This document shows positions 46,097-59,829 of a DNA stretch of 64,000 nucleotides, one piece after another. The notes under the pieces were generated by a model. The model had not been told where the DNA came from. It searched no databases and saw nothing but the letters and a program-made list of their open reading frames with translations. Origin of the DNA: Neoarius graeffei (Eukaryota > Chordata > Actinopteri > Siluriformes > Ariidae); contig NC_083583.1 of the NCBI RefSeq assembly GCF_027579695.1, forward strand, positions 3,027,542 to 3,091,541. Reading direction: 5' to 3'. The position numbers and the translations under genes are program-made. Every line of letters begins with the position of its first letter. The stretch's first letter is position 1.

Positions 46097-46460
46097 GGGC
46101 GGCATGGTGGTGTAGTGGTTAGCGCTGTCGCTTCACAGCAAGAAGGTCCGGGTTCGAGCCCCGTGGCCAGCGAGGGCCTTTCTGTGCGGAGTTTGCATGT
46201 TCTCCCCGTGTCCGCGTGGGTTTCCTCCGGGTGCTCCGGTTTCCCCCACAGTCCAAAGACATGCAGGTTAGGTTAACTGGTGACTCTAAATTGAGCGTAG
46301 GTGTGAATGTGAGTGTGAATGGTTGTCTGTGTCTATGTGTCAGCCCTGTGATGACCTGGCGACTTGTCCAGGGTGTACCCCGCCTTTCGCCCGTAGTCAG
46401 CTGGGATAGGATCCAGCTCACCTGCGACCCTGTAGGACAGGATAAAGCGGCTAGAGATGA
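46097..46460 (+). mobile_element. tRNA-derived SINE, family 1, copy 7
   Basis: Sense copy. TGAGTTACTAATTA flanks both ends (46083-46096 and 46462-46475) as the target duplication. Confidence 0.92.
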
Positions 46461-47176
46461 TATGAGTTACTAATTAAGCCAAATTGATGAATGTGGCAGC
46501 GGGGGCATGGTCAAGCGTCAGTCTGTGACCGGAGGGCGGAGTCAGGGAAGGTACAGTGGGGCAAAAAAGTATTTAGTCAGTCACCAATTGTGCAAGTTCT
46601 CCCACTTAAAAAGATGAGAGGCGCCTGTAATTTTCATCATAGGTACACTTCAACTATGAGAGACAGAATGGGGGGAAAGAATCCAGAAAATCACATTGTA
46701 GGATTTTTAAAGAATTTATTTGCAAATTATGGTGGAAAATAAGTATTTGGTCAATAACAAAAGTTCATCTCAATACTTTGTTATATACCCTTTGTTGGCA
46801 ATGACAGAGGTCAAACGTTTTTTGTAAGTCTTCACAAGGTTTTCACACACTGTTGCTGGTATTTTGGCCCATTCCTCCATGCAGATCTCCTGTAGAGCAG
46901 TGATGTTTTGGGGCTGTCGCTGGGCAACACGGACTTTCAACTCCCTCCAAAGCTTTTCTATGGGGTTGAGATCTGGAGACTGGCTAGGCCACTCCAGGAC
47001 CTTGAAATGCTTCTTACGAAGCCACTCCTTCGTTGCCTGGGCGGTGTGTTTGGGATCATTGTCATGCTGAAAGACCCAGCCACGTTTCATCTTCAATGCC
47101 CTTGCTGATGGAAGGAAGTTTTCACTCAAAATCTCATGATACATGGCCCCATTCATTCTTTCCTTTACATGGATCA

Positions 47177-47611
<435 letters not shown>

Positions 47612-50600
47612 GTGGTGCCGAAACCCGGGACTGGAGCACCAAAGCTGAACCGCCCCATGGAGTCTTCCCCGTTCGCCGACCTGGTCCACGCCCTCGCCAC
47701 GGCCCAGCAAAGCCAGCACCAGGCGCTAGTCACGCTCCGTAAGGAGCAGGAGCAGCGCTTTGAGGCCCTGGTGTTGGCCCAGCAAGAGGACCGACAGGCG
47801 TTCTGGCACCTCCTCACGTCGGCGGGGACAACCGACGCTTCCACCGCAGGCCCGTCCCCCCTCACCCTGACAAAGATGGGCCCGCAGGATGACCCCGAGG
47901 CTTTCATCACGCTCTTTGAGCAAGTCGCGGAGACCTCGGGGTGGCCAATGGATCAGCGCACAGCGCGCCTCCTCCCCCTGCTGACGAGAGAGGCGCAGCT
48001 GGCCACACTACAGCTCCCCGCCGACCGCTGGCTGGCCTACACGGACCTTCGCCGGGCCATCCTCTAGTGTGTGGGGTGCACCCCCGAACAGCAGCGCCAG
48101 CGCTTCTGCGCTTGGAGGAAGTCGGCCGGCCATTCGCGTTTGGCCAGCAACTCCGGGACGCCTGCTGGCGGTGGCTGAGGGCAACAACCGCGACGCCGAG
48201 GAGATCGTCGATCAGGTGGTGCTGGAGCAGTTCATCGCGCGCTTGCCCACAGGAACCGCAGAGTGGGTCCAGTGCCACCGCCCGGCGTCGCTGGATCAGG
48301 CCATCGAGCTGGCGGAGGACCATTTGGCGGCTGTTCCGGTGGCAGGACAGCAGACAACCTCTTCTCTTCTCTCCTCTTCTCTCTCTCTCCCCCTCCTCCT
48401 GTGTCCTGTCCTCACCCCATTCCCCCACCGCGGAGGTGGGGGCTGGCACCACCCCAGCCGGCCCGCCGCACCCACAGTGCCCTCCCGTTTCTCCCTTCTG
48501 TGTCTGTCTCTTCCCCCCCCTCAGGTGAGTGAGCCCCCGAACACCAGTGCAGAGAGGAAGCCCGGGCCGGTTTGCTGGCGCTGCGGGGAACCGGGCCACC
48601 TCCAACAGCAGTGCACGGCCATGGAGGTGGGCGCGGTGGTTCGGATCCCCGACGCGCCAGAAGCTGCCCTCGATCGGGCCGGAGCGTATCACATACCGGT
48701 GAGTATTCAAGGGGATACATATCAGGTGTTGGTGGATTCTGGTTGTAATCAGACCTCAATTCACCAAAGCCTGGTGCAAAACGAGGCATTGGGGGGAGCA
48801 CAGGGGGTGAAGGTGTTGTTTGTGCATGGGGACGTTCACAGCTACCCTTTGGTGTCGGTCCACATTTGTTTCCAAGGGGAAAAAGTTATAGTGAAGGCGG
48901 CGGTTAATCCTCACCTTACCCACTCTTTAATTTTGGGGACTGATTGGCCGGGATTTCGGGATTTAATGACACACTTAGTAAAGAGTGGGTCCTGCCATTT
49001 AACAGGGGGAGGTCCTGGTGTCGCTTTGGCAGGAGCAGCTGTCGCAGAGCCATCTACGTCATCTCCGCGGCAGAGTGAGGAGCCGCTGGCCCCTCCTCTC
49101 TCTGTTGGGGAATCCCTCGCAGATTTCCCATTAGAGCAGTCGCGAGACGAGACTCTGCGGCATACGTTTGACCAAGTGAGAGTAATTGATGGTCAAACGC
49201 TCCCGCCAAACACCACCCCGTCCTTCCCCTACTTCGCGATTATGAAGGATAGGTTATACCGAGTGACGCAGGACACTCAAACTAAAGAGCGAGCCACGCA
49301 ACTTTTAATTCCAAAGAGCCGCCGGGAATTAGTATTCCAGGCGGCTCACTTTAATCCCATGGCTGGACACTTAGGGCAGGATAAGACACTAGCCCGAATA
49401 ATGGCCCGATTCTATTGGCTGGGGATTTGTGGTGATGTTCGTAGGTGGTGTACGGCGTGCCGCGAATGCCAGTTAGTAAATCCAGAGGCCATTCCAAAAG
49501 CACCTTTGCACCCTCTACCATTAATCGAGACCCTGTTCGAAAGGATTGGGATGGATCTCGTCAGGCCATTAGATCGGTCAGCACTAGGGTACCGCTTTAT
49601 ATTAGTTCTGGTGGACTATGCAATGCGATACCCGGAAGCAGTGCCTCTGCGCAATATCTCAGCACGCAGTATTGCGGAGGCGCTCTTCCGCGTTATCTCC
49701 CGAGTTGGAATCCCGAAAGAGATTCTGACTGATCAAGGCACCACATTTATGTCACGGACACTGCGCGAACTGTATGGGTTATTGGGGATTAAGCCGATCC
49801 GCACCAGCGTGTATCACCCACAAACGGATGGTTTAGTGGAACGGTTCAATCGCACCCTCAAGAATATCATTAAAAAATTCGTAAGTGAGGACGCACGTAA
49901 TTGGGATAAGTGGCTCGAGCCCTTGTTGTTTTCAGTGCGAGAGGTCCCCAAGCCTCCACGGGGTTCTCCCCATTCGAATTATTATATGGGCGTAAGCCGC
50001 GCGGCATTCTAGACGTGCTGCGGGAAAATTGGGAGGAGGGACCTTCACAAAGTAAGAACGAAATTCAATACGTTATGGATCTGCGCGCAAAACTCCACAT
50101 GCTCACCCACCTAACCCAGGAGAATTTGCGGCAGGCCCAAGAACGGCAAGCCCACCTGTACAACAAGGGTATGCGCCTTAGGGAGTTCACACCGGGAGAT
50201 AAGGTACTCGTACTGTTGCCCACATCGAGCTCCAAATTGATTGCCAAGTGGCAAGGACCCTTTGAGGTCACACGGCGAGTCGGGGACGTCGACTACAAGG
50301 TGAGGCGAACGGACGGGGGGGGCGCTACAGATTTACCACCTCAATCTGCTTAAACTCTGGAATGAGGAGGTCCCCGTGGCGTTGGTGTCGGTGGTTCCGG
50401 AGAAGGCGGAGCTGGGAGCGGAGGTTCAAAAAGGGGCATTGGCATCACGTACCTCTCCGGTCCCCTGTGGAGACCACCTCTCCCCGACCCAACTCACGGA
50501 GGTTGCCCAGTTGCAGACCGAGTTTTCGGATGTGTTCTCGCCCCTGCCCGGTCGCACTAACCTCATAGAGACGCACCCGGGGGTGGTAGTGCGTAGCCGC

Positions 50601-51892
50601 CCTTACAGGCTACCCGAACACAAAAAAAAGGTGGTTCGGGAAGAACTTGAGACCATGCTCGAAATGGGCATCGTCGAGGAGTCCCACAGTGACTGGAGCA
50701 GCCCGGTGGTCTTGGTACCCAAGGCCGACGGGTCGGTCCGGTTCTGTGTGGACTATAGAAAAGTCAACGCGGTGTCTAAATTTGACGCGTACCCAATGCC
50801 TCGTATTGATGAGTTGCTCGATCGACTTGGCACTGCTTGCTTTTATTCGACACTGGATTTGACAAAGGGATATTGGCAGATCCCCTTGACTCCACTATCC
50901 CGAGAAAAAATGGCCTTTTCCACACCGTTTGGTTTACACCAATTCGTCACACTTCCGTTTGGGCTGTTTGGGGCGCCCGCGATGTTTCAGCGGCTGATGG
51001 ACAGGGTCCTCTGCCCCCACGCCACCTATGCGGCCGCCTATCTCAACGACATCATCGTCTATAGTAATGACTGGCCAAGGCACCTCGAACATCTAAGGGC
51101 CATCCTTAGGTCGCTGAGGCGAGCGGGCCTCACAGACAACCTGAAGAAGTGTGCGATTGGGCGGGTGGAAGTACGGTATCTGGGCTTCCACTTGGGCAAC
51201 GGGCAGGTGTGTCCCCAAATTAACAAGACCGCAGCAATTGCGGCCTGCCCGAGGCCCAAGACCAAAAAGGGGGTGAGACAGTTCCTGGGGCTGGCTGGCT
51301 ATTATCGTAGGTTTATACCTAATTCTTCAGATGTCACCAGCCCGCTGACTGATCTCACTAAAAAGGGGGCACCAGATCCGGTCCAGTGGACGGAGCAATG
51401 CCAGCGGGCTTTTTCTGAGGTAAAGGCTGCACTGTGTGGGGGGCCACTTTTACACTCCCCTGACTTTTCTCTCCCCTTTATGTTGCAGACCGATGCGTCA
51501 GACAGAGGGCTGGGGGCGGTTTTGTCTCAGGAGGTGGAGGACCGCCCCGTCCTGTACATCAGCAGGAAGCTGTTGGTGCGTGAGGGGCGCTACAGCACCA
51601 TAGAGAAAGAGTGTCTGGCCATCAAGTGGGCGGTCCTCGCCCTCCGGTACTATCTGCTGGGGCGCCCTTTCACCCTCTGTTCGGCCCACGCGCCCCTCCA
51701 GTGGCTCCACTGCATGAAGGATGCCAACACGCGGATCACCCGTTGGTATCTGGCACTCCAACCCTTTAATTTCAAGGTGGTCCACAGGCCGGGGGCGCAG
51801 ATGGTCGTGGCGGACTTCCTCTCCCGTCGGGGGGGGGGGGGAGTCAGCTGTAGGCCGGACAGCCTCCCGGCCTGAGTCGGGCGGTGGGGGTA

Positions 51893-52196
51893 TGTGGCAG
51901 CGAGGGCGTGGTCAAGCGCCGGTCTGTGACAGGAGGGCGGAGTCAGAGAAGGTAAGTGGCAGAATCACTGCACCTGACGTCAATTAACCTGTGTTTGTGT
52001 GTGTCTTCCCAGTGACCGCGCCCTATTTAAAGAGGGAGAGCAGAGGAGCTTCCCCGAACCAGATGCCGGTTGTGTGTGTGTCTGTCTGTGTTTTCGAACT
52101 AAGTTATGACTGAAAAGTGTGACAATAAAACGGTTTATCAACCTGAGCTCTGTCCTGCCGTCTTCTGTGCTCCGCCCATACACAAGAACTGCCACA
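51893..52196 (+). repeat. Gmr1-like 3' LTR
   Basis: 304 bp, direct repeat of the 5' LTR, preceded by a purine-rich tract (GGGCGGTGGGGGTA). Confidence 0.88.
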
Positions 52197-53306
52197 TTGA
52201 GTTTTTACCAAAAAGTTCTATTTTGGTTTCATCTGACCATATGACATTCTCCCAATCCTCTTCTGGATCATCCAAATGCTCTCTAGCAAACTTCAGATGG
52301 GCCTGGACATGTACTGGCTTAAGCAGGGGGACACGTCTGGCACTGCAGGATTTGAGTCCCTGGCGGCGTAGTGTGTTACTGATGGTAGCCTTTGTTACTT
52401 TGGTCCCAGCTCTCTGCAGGTCATTCACTAGGTCCCCCTGTGTGGTTCTGGGATTTTTGCTCACCGTTCTTGTGATCATTTTGACCCCACAGGGTGAGAT
52501 CTTGCGTGGAGCCCCAGATCGAGGGAGATTATCAGTGGTCTTGTATGTCTTCCATTTTCTAATAATTGCTCCCACAGTTGATTTCTTCACACCAAGCTGC
52601 TTACCTATTGCAGATTCAGTCTTCCCAGCCTGGTGCAGGTCTACAATTTTGTTTCTGGTGTCCTTTGACAGCTCTTTGGTCTTGGCCATAGTGGAGTTTG
52701 GAGTGTGACTGTTTGAGGTTGTGGACAGGTGTCTTTTATACTGATAACGAGTTCAAACAGGTGCCATTAATACAGGTAACAAGTGGAGGACAGAGGAGCC
52801 TCTTAAAGAAGAAGTTACAGGTCTGTGAGAGCCAGAAATCTTGCTTGTTTGTAGGTGACCAAATACTTATTTTACAGAGGAATTTACCAATTAATTCATT
52901 AAAAATCCTACAATGTGATTTCCTGGATTCTTTCCCCCCATTCTGTCTCTCATAGTTGAAGTGTACCTATGATGAAAATTACAGGCCTCTCTCATCTTTT
53001 TTAAGTGGGAGAACTTGCACAATTGGTGGCTGACTAAATACTTTTTTGCCCCACTGTAAGTGGCAGAATCACTGCACCTGATGTTAATGTGTTTGTGTGT
53101 CTTCCCCAGTGACCGCGCCCTATTTAAGGAGAGAGAGCGAGAGCAGAGGGAGCTCTCTCCCCAACCAGACGACTTGTGTGTGTGCGTGTGTGTGTGGCTG
53201 AGAGCCAAATTTCCACTGAAAAGTGAAAATAAAAGAGTTTTGTGAACTCAGTTCTGGCCTGCCGTCCTTCTGTGCTCCACCCACCCATACGAACTGCCAC
53301 AATGAA

Positions 53307-53800
53307 TTTTCCAGGCATCTCACTAGCATTGTATCTCATTTCTCTTCCGATTCCAGTTCTGATCGATGTTTTGGGTCAGTCTTCCTATGAGGAACAAAAC
53401 TTGGTCATTTGTTTGTTTGTTGATTTTCCTGTTTACAACTTTATTTCCAGTTAAATCCTGTCTCCTCCATCAGTTCTCAATGGATTTCAGTTCTGATTGT
53501 TTTACTTGAAAGAACTCGACCTTCTGCACAACACTCGGTCATTGTATTGTCAAATTTTTGCGAACAAATTAGTCATTAGTTCAACTTAATACATTTTCTT
53601 CTGACTAGAATTGTATCTCCTCTCATTTATCATGTGAATTCAGTTCTGATCGATGTTTTGGGTCGATCTTCCCTCAGGGAACAAAGTTTAGTCCTTTGTT
53701 GATGTTCCTGTTGTAAACAGTTAGTGGTGGAGGTTGGTCCTCTCTCTCTCACATCGTCACATTTCAGTTCTGTTTGATGTTTTGGTCGCCAGGGTGGTTT
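53307..53800. repeat. Dispersed repeat with internal tandem units, right piece
   Basis: At least three diverged units share TGTATCTC, AGTTCTGATCGATGTTTTGG and GGAACAAA. They continue the repeat begun at 45891. The frames through it are not genes. Confidence 0.55.
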
Positions 53801-53984
53801 TGATGGCAGGACAGATGAGATACTACACCCTTGACATTCTGGTCTTTTTATTCTCATACTCACTTTTTGATTTTTCATGATATTATTCACTTTGCCAAAA
53901 GCTGCCCAACCTCATGTGATTCATCTCTTGATTTCACGTAAAAGATTTCCATTTCTTGTTATTATAGTCTTTCCGAGGTATACG
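53801..53984 (-). mobile_element. RTE-like LINE B, middle piece
   Basis: The - strand gives GKVNNIMKNQKVSMRIKR, preceded by TRNGNLLREIKR, which is RTE RT sequence just downstream of the palm. It sits between the dispersed repeat and Tc1 copy 2. Confidence 0.6.
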
Positions 53985-53986
53985 TA

Positions 53987-55594
53987 CAGTGGGGCAAAAA
54001 AGTATTTAGTCAGCCACCAATTGTGCAAGTTCTCCCACTTAAAAAGATGAGAGAGGCCTGTAATTTTCATCATAGGTACACTTCAACTATGAGAGACAGA
54101 ATGGGGGGGAAAGAATCCAGGAAATTACATTGTAGGATTTTTAATGAATTAATTGGTAAATTCCTCTGTAAAATAAGTATTTGGTCACCTACAAACAAGC
54201 AAGATTTCTGGCTCTCACAGACCTGTAACAACTTCTTTAAGAGGCTCCTCTGTCCTCCACTCGTTACCTGTATTAATGGCACCTGTTTGAACTCGTTATC
54301 AGTATAAAAGACATCTGTCCACAACCTCAAACAGTCACACTCCAAACTCCACTATGGCCAAGACCAAAGAGCTGTCAAAGGACACCAGAAACAAAATTGT
54401 AGACCTGCACCAGGCTGGGAAGACTGAATCTGCAATAGGTAAGCAGCTTGGTGTGAAGAAATCAACTGTGGGAGCAATTATTAGAAAATGGAAGACATAC
54501 AAGACCACTGATAATCTCCCTCGATCTGGGGCTCCACGCAAGATCTCACCCTGTGGGGTCAAAATGATCACAAGAACGGTGAGCAAAAATCCCAGAACCA
54601 CACAGGGGGACCTAGTGAATGACCTGCAGAGAGCTGGGACCAAAGTAACAAAGGCTACCATCAGTAACACACTACGCCGCCAGGGACTCAAATCCTGCAG
54701 TGCCAGACGTGTCCCCCTGCTTAAGCCAGTACATGTCCAGGCCCATCTGAAGTTTGCTAGAGAGCATTTGGATGATCCAGAAGAGGGATGGGAGAATGTC
54801 ATATGGTCAGATGAAACCAAAATAGAACTTTTTGGTAAAAACTCAACTTGTCGTGTTTGGAGGAGAAAGAATGCTGAGTTGCATCCAAAGAACACCATAC
54901 CTACTGTGAAGCATGGGGGTGGAAACATCATGCTTTGAAGCTGTTTTTCTGCAAAGGGACCAGGACGACTGATCCGTGTAAAGGAAAGAATGAATGGGGC
55001 CATGTATTGTGAGATTTTGAGTGAAAACCTCCTTCCATCAGCAAGGGGATTGAAGATGAAACGTGGCTGGGTCTTTCAGCATGACAATGATCCCAAACAC
55101 AATGCCCGGGCAATGAAGGAGTGGCTTCGTAAGAAGCATTTCAAGGTCCTGGAGTGGCCTAGCCAATCTCCAGATCTCAACCCCATAGAAAATCTTTGGA
55201 AGGAGTTGAAAGTCCATGTTGCCCAGCGACAGCCCCAAAACATCACTGCTCTAGAGGAGATCTGCATGGAGGAATGGGCCAAAATACCAGCAACAGTGTG
55301 TGAAAACCTTGTGAAGACTTACAGAAAACGTTTGACCTCTGTCATTGCCAACAAAGGGTATATAACAAAATATTGAGATGAACTTTTGTTATTGACCAAA
55401 TACTTATTTTCCACCATAATTTGCAAATAAATTCTTTAAAAATCAGACAATGTGATTTTCTGGATTTTTTTTTTTCTCATTCTGTCTCTCATAGTTGAAG
55501 TGTACCTATGATGAAAATTACAGGCCTCTCTCATCTTTTTAAGTGGGAGAACTTGCACAATTGGTGACTGACTAAATACTTTTTTGCCCCACTG
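53987..55594 (+). mobile_element. Tc1-like transposon copy 2, nearly intact
   Basis: 1608 bp with the same termini as copy 1 and TA on both sides (53985-53986, 55595-55596). It is inserted in LINE B. The transposase frame runs 54354-55376 (340 codons), in one phase throughout. It has the N-terminal helix-turn-helix pair ([34 protein letters not shown]), [18 protein letters not shown] and [11 protein letters not shown], that is DD34E. A single in-frame TGA at 54936-54938 replaces the Trp expected in MLWGCFSAKG, so the copy as read is inactive. Confidence 0.93.
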
Positions 55595-55596
55595 TA

Positions 55597-55815
55597 TCTG
55601 TCCACTTCTTCTATAATTGAGTTGTTTACGGTAATATCAGCCCTACTGGCGTTACCATTTATCATCACTTTGCTCTTTCCAGTGTGCATGTTGGGTCTGA
55701 TTTTCTTGCTGGTATTCAAATATCTGTGAGCATTTCTTGGAGTTTGAATGGTGAGTGACTTTTATTAGAAAAAATATCATCAGCAAAGATCAGGTGGGAA
55801 GAGGAACTTGCTGTC
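55597..55815 (-). mobile_element. RTE-like LINE B, RT palm piece
   Basis: The - strand shows an ADDIF-like palm motif near 55790, then NTSKKIRPNMHTGKSKVMIN and ADITVNNSIIEEVDRY. The latter is the segment that precedes the YLG block of RTE RT. It abuts the 3' side of LINE A. Confidence 0.6.
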
Positions 55816-57995
55816 AATCATCTTCTTCAGGCTATTTCCCACATCCGTGCCCTACAATACCTTCTGTCAGTTGCCATTTCCTCCGTCATTCCAGCAGCTT
55901 TCATATCTTCCTTGACAGTCTTGTAGATGTCGTTTTGGTCTGCCTCTTCCTCTCCTTCCAATGGACATCTCTCTCACTCTTTTTCCAACATACCCAGGGT
56001 CTCTCCTTAACACGTCCATGCATCCTTAGCCTTGTTTCCATGAGTTTTCCACTCCAAGGCCCCACTCCTAACTTTTGTCTTACCACTTCATTCCATACCT
56101 TGTCCAGTTTAGTCAGACCAAGAGAGAATCGCAGTATCTTCATCTCTGCCACACCCATCTGTTTCTCTTGTGCCTTGGTGACTGCTGCTGCCTCCATTCC
56201 GTATAGCATTGCCGGCCTGATGACTGACAGTTTTGTAGAGTTTCCCTTTTGACTTTTGGGGCTACCTTTTTGCTGCACATGATGCTAGTCACTTTTCTCC
56301 AGCTGTTCCAACCAGCCTGGATCCTTTTGGCCACTTCTCTTCCGCGTCCTCCGTCTTGTACAGTTGACCCCAAGTACTTAAACTCCATTACTTTTGGTAC
56401 CTCTTCTCCAAGTAGTGTAATTGTACCATGCTGCTGATGGCTGTTGCTTATTTGGAGGTATTCAGTTTTTGTCCTGCTGACCTTCATGCCTCTCATTTCC
56501 AAGGCTCTCGTCCAGTCCTCAAGATTTTCTTTCAATTCATCCCTCAACTCTCTACATAGGACATCATCTGCATACGTCATATCCCAAGGTGAATCCTTTC
56601 TTATTTCATCTGTCAAACAGTCCACAATGATCACAAATGGTCATGGGCCAAGTGCTGATCCCTGGCGTACTCCCACCTGTACCTCAAAGGGGTCACTTAA
56701 TCCACCTGAGCACCTAACCTGTGTAAGGCAGCCTTGGTATATGTCCTGGACAATGTGGACATAGTTTTCTGAGATTCCTTTCAGTCTGAGACAGTTCCAC
56801 AGCTTGTTTCTTCAGATGGATTTGCATCCCTCTCTTTCTTTCTGTCCTTCTTTGCCTTGACTGCTTCTTGAACCTCTGTGTTCCACCACCATGTTTCTTT
56901 CTCTTCCTTTACTTTTTCTAGATGTTTCCACAAGTACCTGTCTTGCAGTGTTTCTGATGGTCTCACTGATTCTATCCCATTCTCTGTCAGTTCCATCAAA
57001 AATCTGTTTCACATTCTGTACAAAGCTTTCCCTGCATTCTTCATTCTTTAGCTGCCACCATTTGGTGTTTGGGATGTCTCTGGCATTTTAGTGTTGTTTT
57101 GCCACACTTTCTCCTGGTAATACTTTACAGTCTGTTACAAGTTTACACTGTCTTTCTGCACAGGATATAGTCAACCTGGGTACTGCTGTGTCCACTGGAG
57201 TAAGGGATCTTTTTTGAGTCACTCTTGTTAAAGAATGTATTCATGATGGATAACCCTCCTGCCATGGCAAAATTTATGATTGCTTCTCCTTCAACATTTC
57301 TTTGACCAAAACCACGTCTGCCCATACATTCTATTGCTCCAGTGTTGTCCGAACCCACATGACCATTTAAGCCGCCACCTATCCACAGATGCTCACTTTC
57401 AGGGATATATGACAACATGATCCTCATACTGTATCTTCCCAAAATTGCTCTTTCTCTTCGTCGCTGCATCCGACTTGTGGAGCTCAGGCACTTGCAAGGT
57501 TTAATACTTCCCTGTTTATTTCAGTTTTCAACCAGATGAGACGATCTGATTCCCGTTTGATTTGCAGGACATTCTTTTTGAGTACAGGGTCAAGTATTAT
57601 TCCCACACCATTTCTGGCTGAGCTTGTTCCATTGTAGTAGAGTTTATTCCCATTACCAATCTCCTTTGCCTTCATCCCTTTCCATCGAGTCTCTTGAACG
57701 CATAACACATTCATTTTCCTCTGTGACATCATGTTGACCATTTCCATACTCTTTCCTGTCATGGTGCCAATGTTCAGGGTGGCAATATTAAGCACAACCC
57801 CGTTTCTTTCTCTCCTTGCTTTCGCCGTATCCGCTCTTGATACAGTAGCTGTAGCTTATTTGCCACATCTTCATGGTCCTCGGGCTGCACGTCGTTTCTG
57901 GAGAACGCTCTAGCATGACACTCACTGGATTGAATGGACTGCGTTCTAGAGTTAGTTTGGGAAAGATTTTACGACCGGATGCCCTTCCTGCCGTC
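55816..57995 (-). mobile_element. RTE-like LINE A
   Basis: The - strand encodes an apurinic endonuclease start (MLNIATLNIGTMTGKSMEMV, VLCVQETRWKGMKAKEIGNG, NGVGIILDP), its later part near 57143-57469 (GGLNGHVGSDNTG), RT with MTYADDVLCRELRDELKENL, GMKVSRTKTEYLQISNSHQ and FKYLGSTVQDGG, and a C-terminal part at 55901-56278. The frame breaks several times, and the stretch between endonuclease and RT appears shortened. RTE LINEs copy themselves by target-primed reverse transcription. The 5' side runs into a GGATGCCCTTCCTGCCG phrase typical of their leaders. Inactive. Confidence 0.8.
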
Positions 57996-58137
57996 AACCC
58001 TCCTCATTTATCCAGGCTTGGGACTGGTGCACGAATCCAATGGATTCCAGGCCCTTACGGCTGAGTAGTTACTTGCTGTCAATGTTTATTTAAAACTGTG
58101 CCTCATTATTGTGTCTAAGTAGGAAAAAATAAATAAA

Positions 58138-59342
58138 TGTTCCCCGTGTAGGTATCATGCCGCCATTTTGTCTCTAAGAACTACAACTACCAGTCCTCTT
58201 CCACGTGACCTACATCACGCGTGGGCGGGATCATCTACGTCAGTCCGCCATGCGCGCATAAGTCCAGGCGGAAGCTCCGCTCTTTCTCTCTCGTGTCCGG
58301 ATTCCAAGGAATCTAGACGCACAGAAGAGATGCTCTCAAGCCCGAAAACACTTCCTTCTTGCAAGATCCATCATTCAGCACGATTTCTTACCCTTGGCCA
58401 AGGTAAACTCTAGAGTCGCGCGATCTTTAAACTCAACCTGAGTTACAACCAGTTTATTCGTATTAGAAGTGACGTCACGACTGCAGCCCAGACAGTTAAA
58501 AGTTAAGAAGCGATTGAATCCTTTTTAACTCAAAAGCGCTGTGCATCTTATTCTGATCAGAGACTTTTCCTCACGAACGCTGAAGTTCAGACCAAGAATC
58601 CTCTGCTTTCCACGGGAACCACCCAAGTGCTCCGCTGGACCAGAAAGTTTTCTACGCCTCCATCACAAGCGGCTCACGTGCTCCAACGGCAAGGCCCGAA
58701 ACTACAACGGCGAATATTTCTTCATATCTTGCTAAAGGCAGGATTAAGTAAGATTTTGGCATTTAGGCATAATTAAGATAGTCTTAGGAATTTGCTTTTA
58801 TTGAAATAGTGTGAATTTAAACCCAGGTTTATCTGTTACACTGTTAAACACGCAGCGTGTTGAATTGTTCTGTTTTGTTTTAATCTCAATTGTTTTAATA
58901 GACAGGCTGTGCATGCTTCTCTCTCTCTTATTCTTACTAACATTTTAATTTCATTATTATACATCTTGATCTCATCAAGATTTCAGTGGAGTCAGTATGG
59001 TTATGAGCTAGTGGGTTAGCTACAGCTTCCCTTTGTCTGCTTAGCAACACAAAGCTAATCAAGGCCTACCATGTGCTCAGCAGGCTATCAGGCCTGATAA
59101 ACCACACCTCAGCTAGAAATCCACAAGCTAGCTTTTTGTTCAGGCCATAGGGCCTTTCACAAACACACACTAGCAACACAAGGCTAATCTAGGCCTCCAC
59201 CACGTGTAGTTAGCTACACGAGGCTAAACACATGGTCAAGTCCTTCCCACACACACACACAAGCACACATTAGCAACCGAGCTAATCCTTTGTTCTATTT
59301 AGATAACGTTACTTTGTTTTAGCTAGCAACAAGCTAGGCCAT

Positions 59343-59387
<45 letters not shown>

Positions 59388-59515
59388 CACACACCTCACT
59401 GTATTCCAACTGATTATCCATTTTTATCTTTATTATAAATTCATTTATTAAACAAACTGTGTATTTTATTTGTGTGAACAATATCTCGAAGTCCCCAATC
59501 TCTCAAAGAATTCAA
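58138..59515 (+). repeat. Unassigned repeat, possibly a long LTR-like fossil
   Basis: The stretch begins TGTTCCCCGTG. It holds a CACGTG-rich leader-like portion with short open frames (58168-58413 and 58541-58735) and a GGCAGGATTAAGTAAGATTT phrase familiar from fish LTR sequences. It closes in AT-rich sequence. No direct repeat partner or coding part is visible, so the call is weak. Confidence 0.3.
59343..59392. repeat. (CA)n(TA)n microsatellite
   Basis: About 13 CA units followed by (TA)n. Confidence 0.9.
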
Positions 59516-59604
59516 AAAGGTGCAGATGATTTATGTAATATAGTAAGTGATCAATAATAATTTGGAAATATACCATAATCTAGCTGTTTGGTAATTTATC
59601 CAGG

Positions 59605-59700
59605 ATTAATGGTATGATTCACTAAATGATTCATTGAACGATTCACTAAATGATTCACTGAATGATTCACTGAATGATTCACTGAATGATTCACTTCAAA
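59605..59700. repeat. 12-bp tandem repeat
   Basis: Seven or more units of ATGATTCACTGA (variants ATGATTCACTAA and CGATTCACTAA), continuing in decayed form to about 59800. There is no spacer structure, so it is not CRISPR-like. Confidence 0.9.
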
Positions 59701-59829
59701 TGAGACTGATTCTATGGTATGATTCAATTCAAATGAGTCAAAGTAAACGATTCAATGGGATTGATTCATTTTAATTATTAACCTTCAAATTTAATGAGAC
59801 TGATTTAATGAGATTGATCACTTAATTTC

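Noticed and set aside
47907-48710. Long - strand frame inside the Gmr1-like element
   Set aside because: It is antisense to the gag/protease-like region in GC-rich DNA and has no domain.
54335-55003. Long - strand frame across Tc1 copy 2
   Set aside because: It is the antisense shadow of the transposase frame.
55755-56252. + strand frame across LINE A
   Set aside because: It is the antisense shadow of the RTE C-terminal region. The - strand carries the recognisable motifs.
59605-59700. CRISPR-like regular repeats
   Set aside because: The units are directly adjacent with no unique spacers, and the host is a vertebrate.
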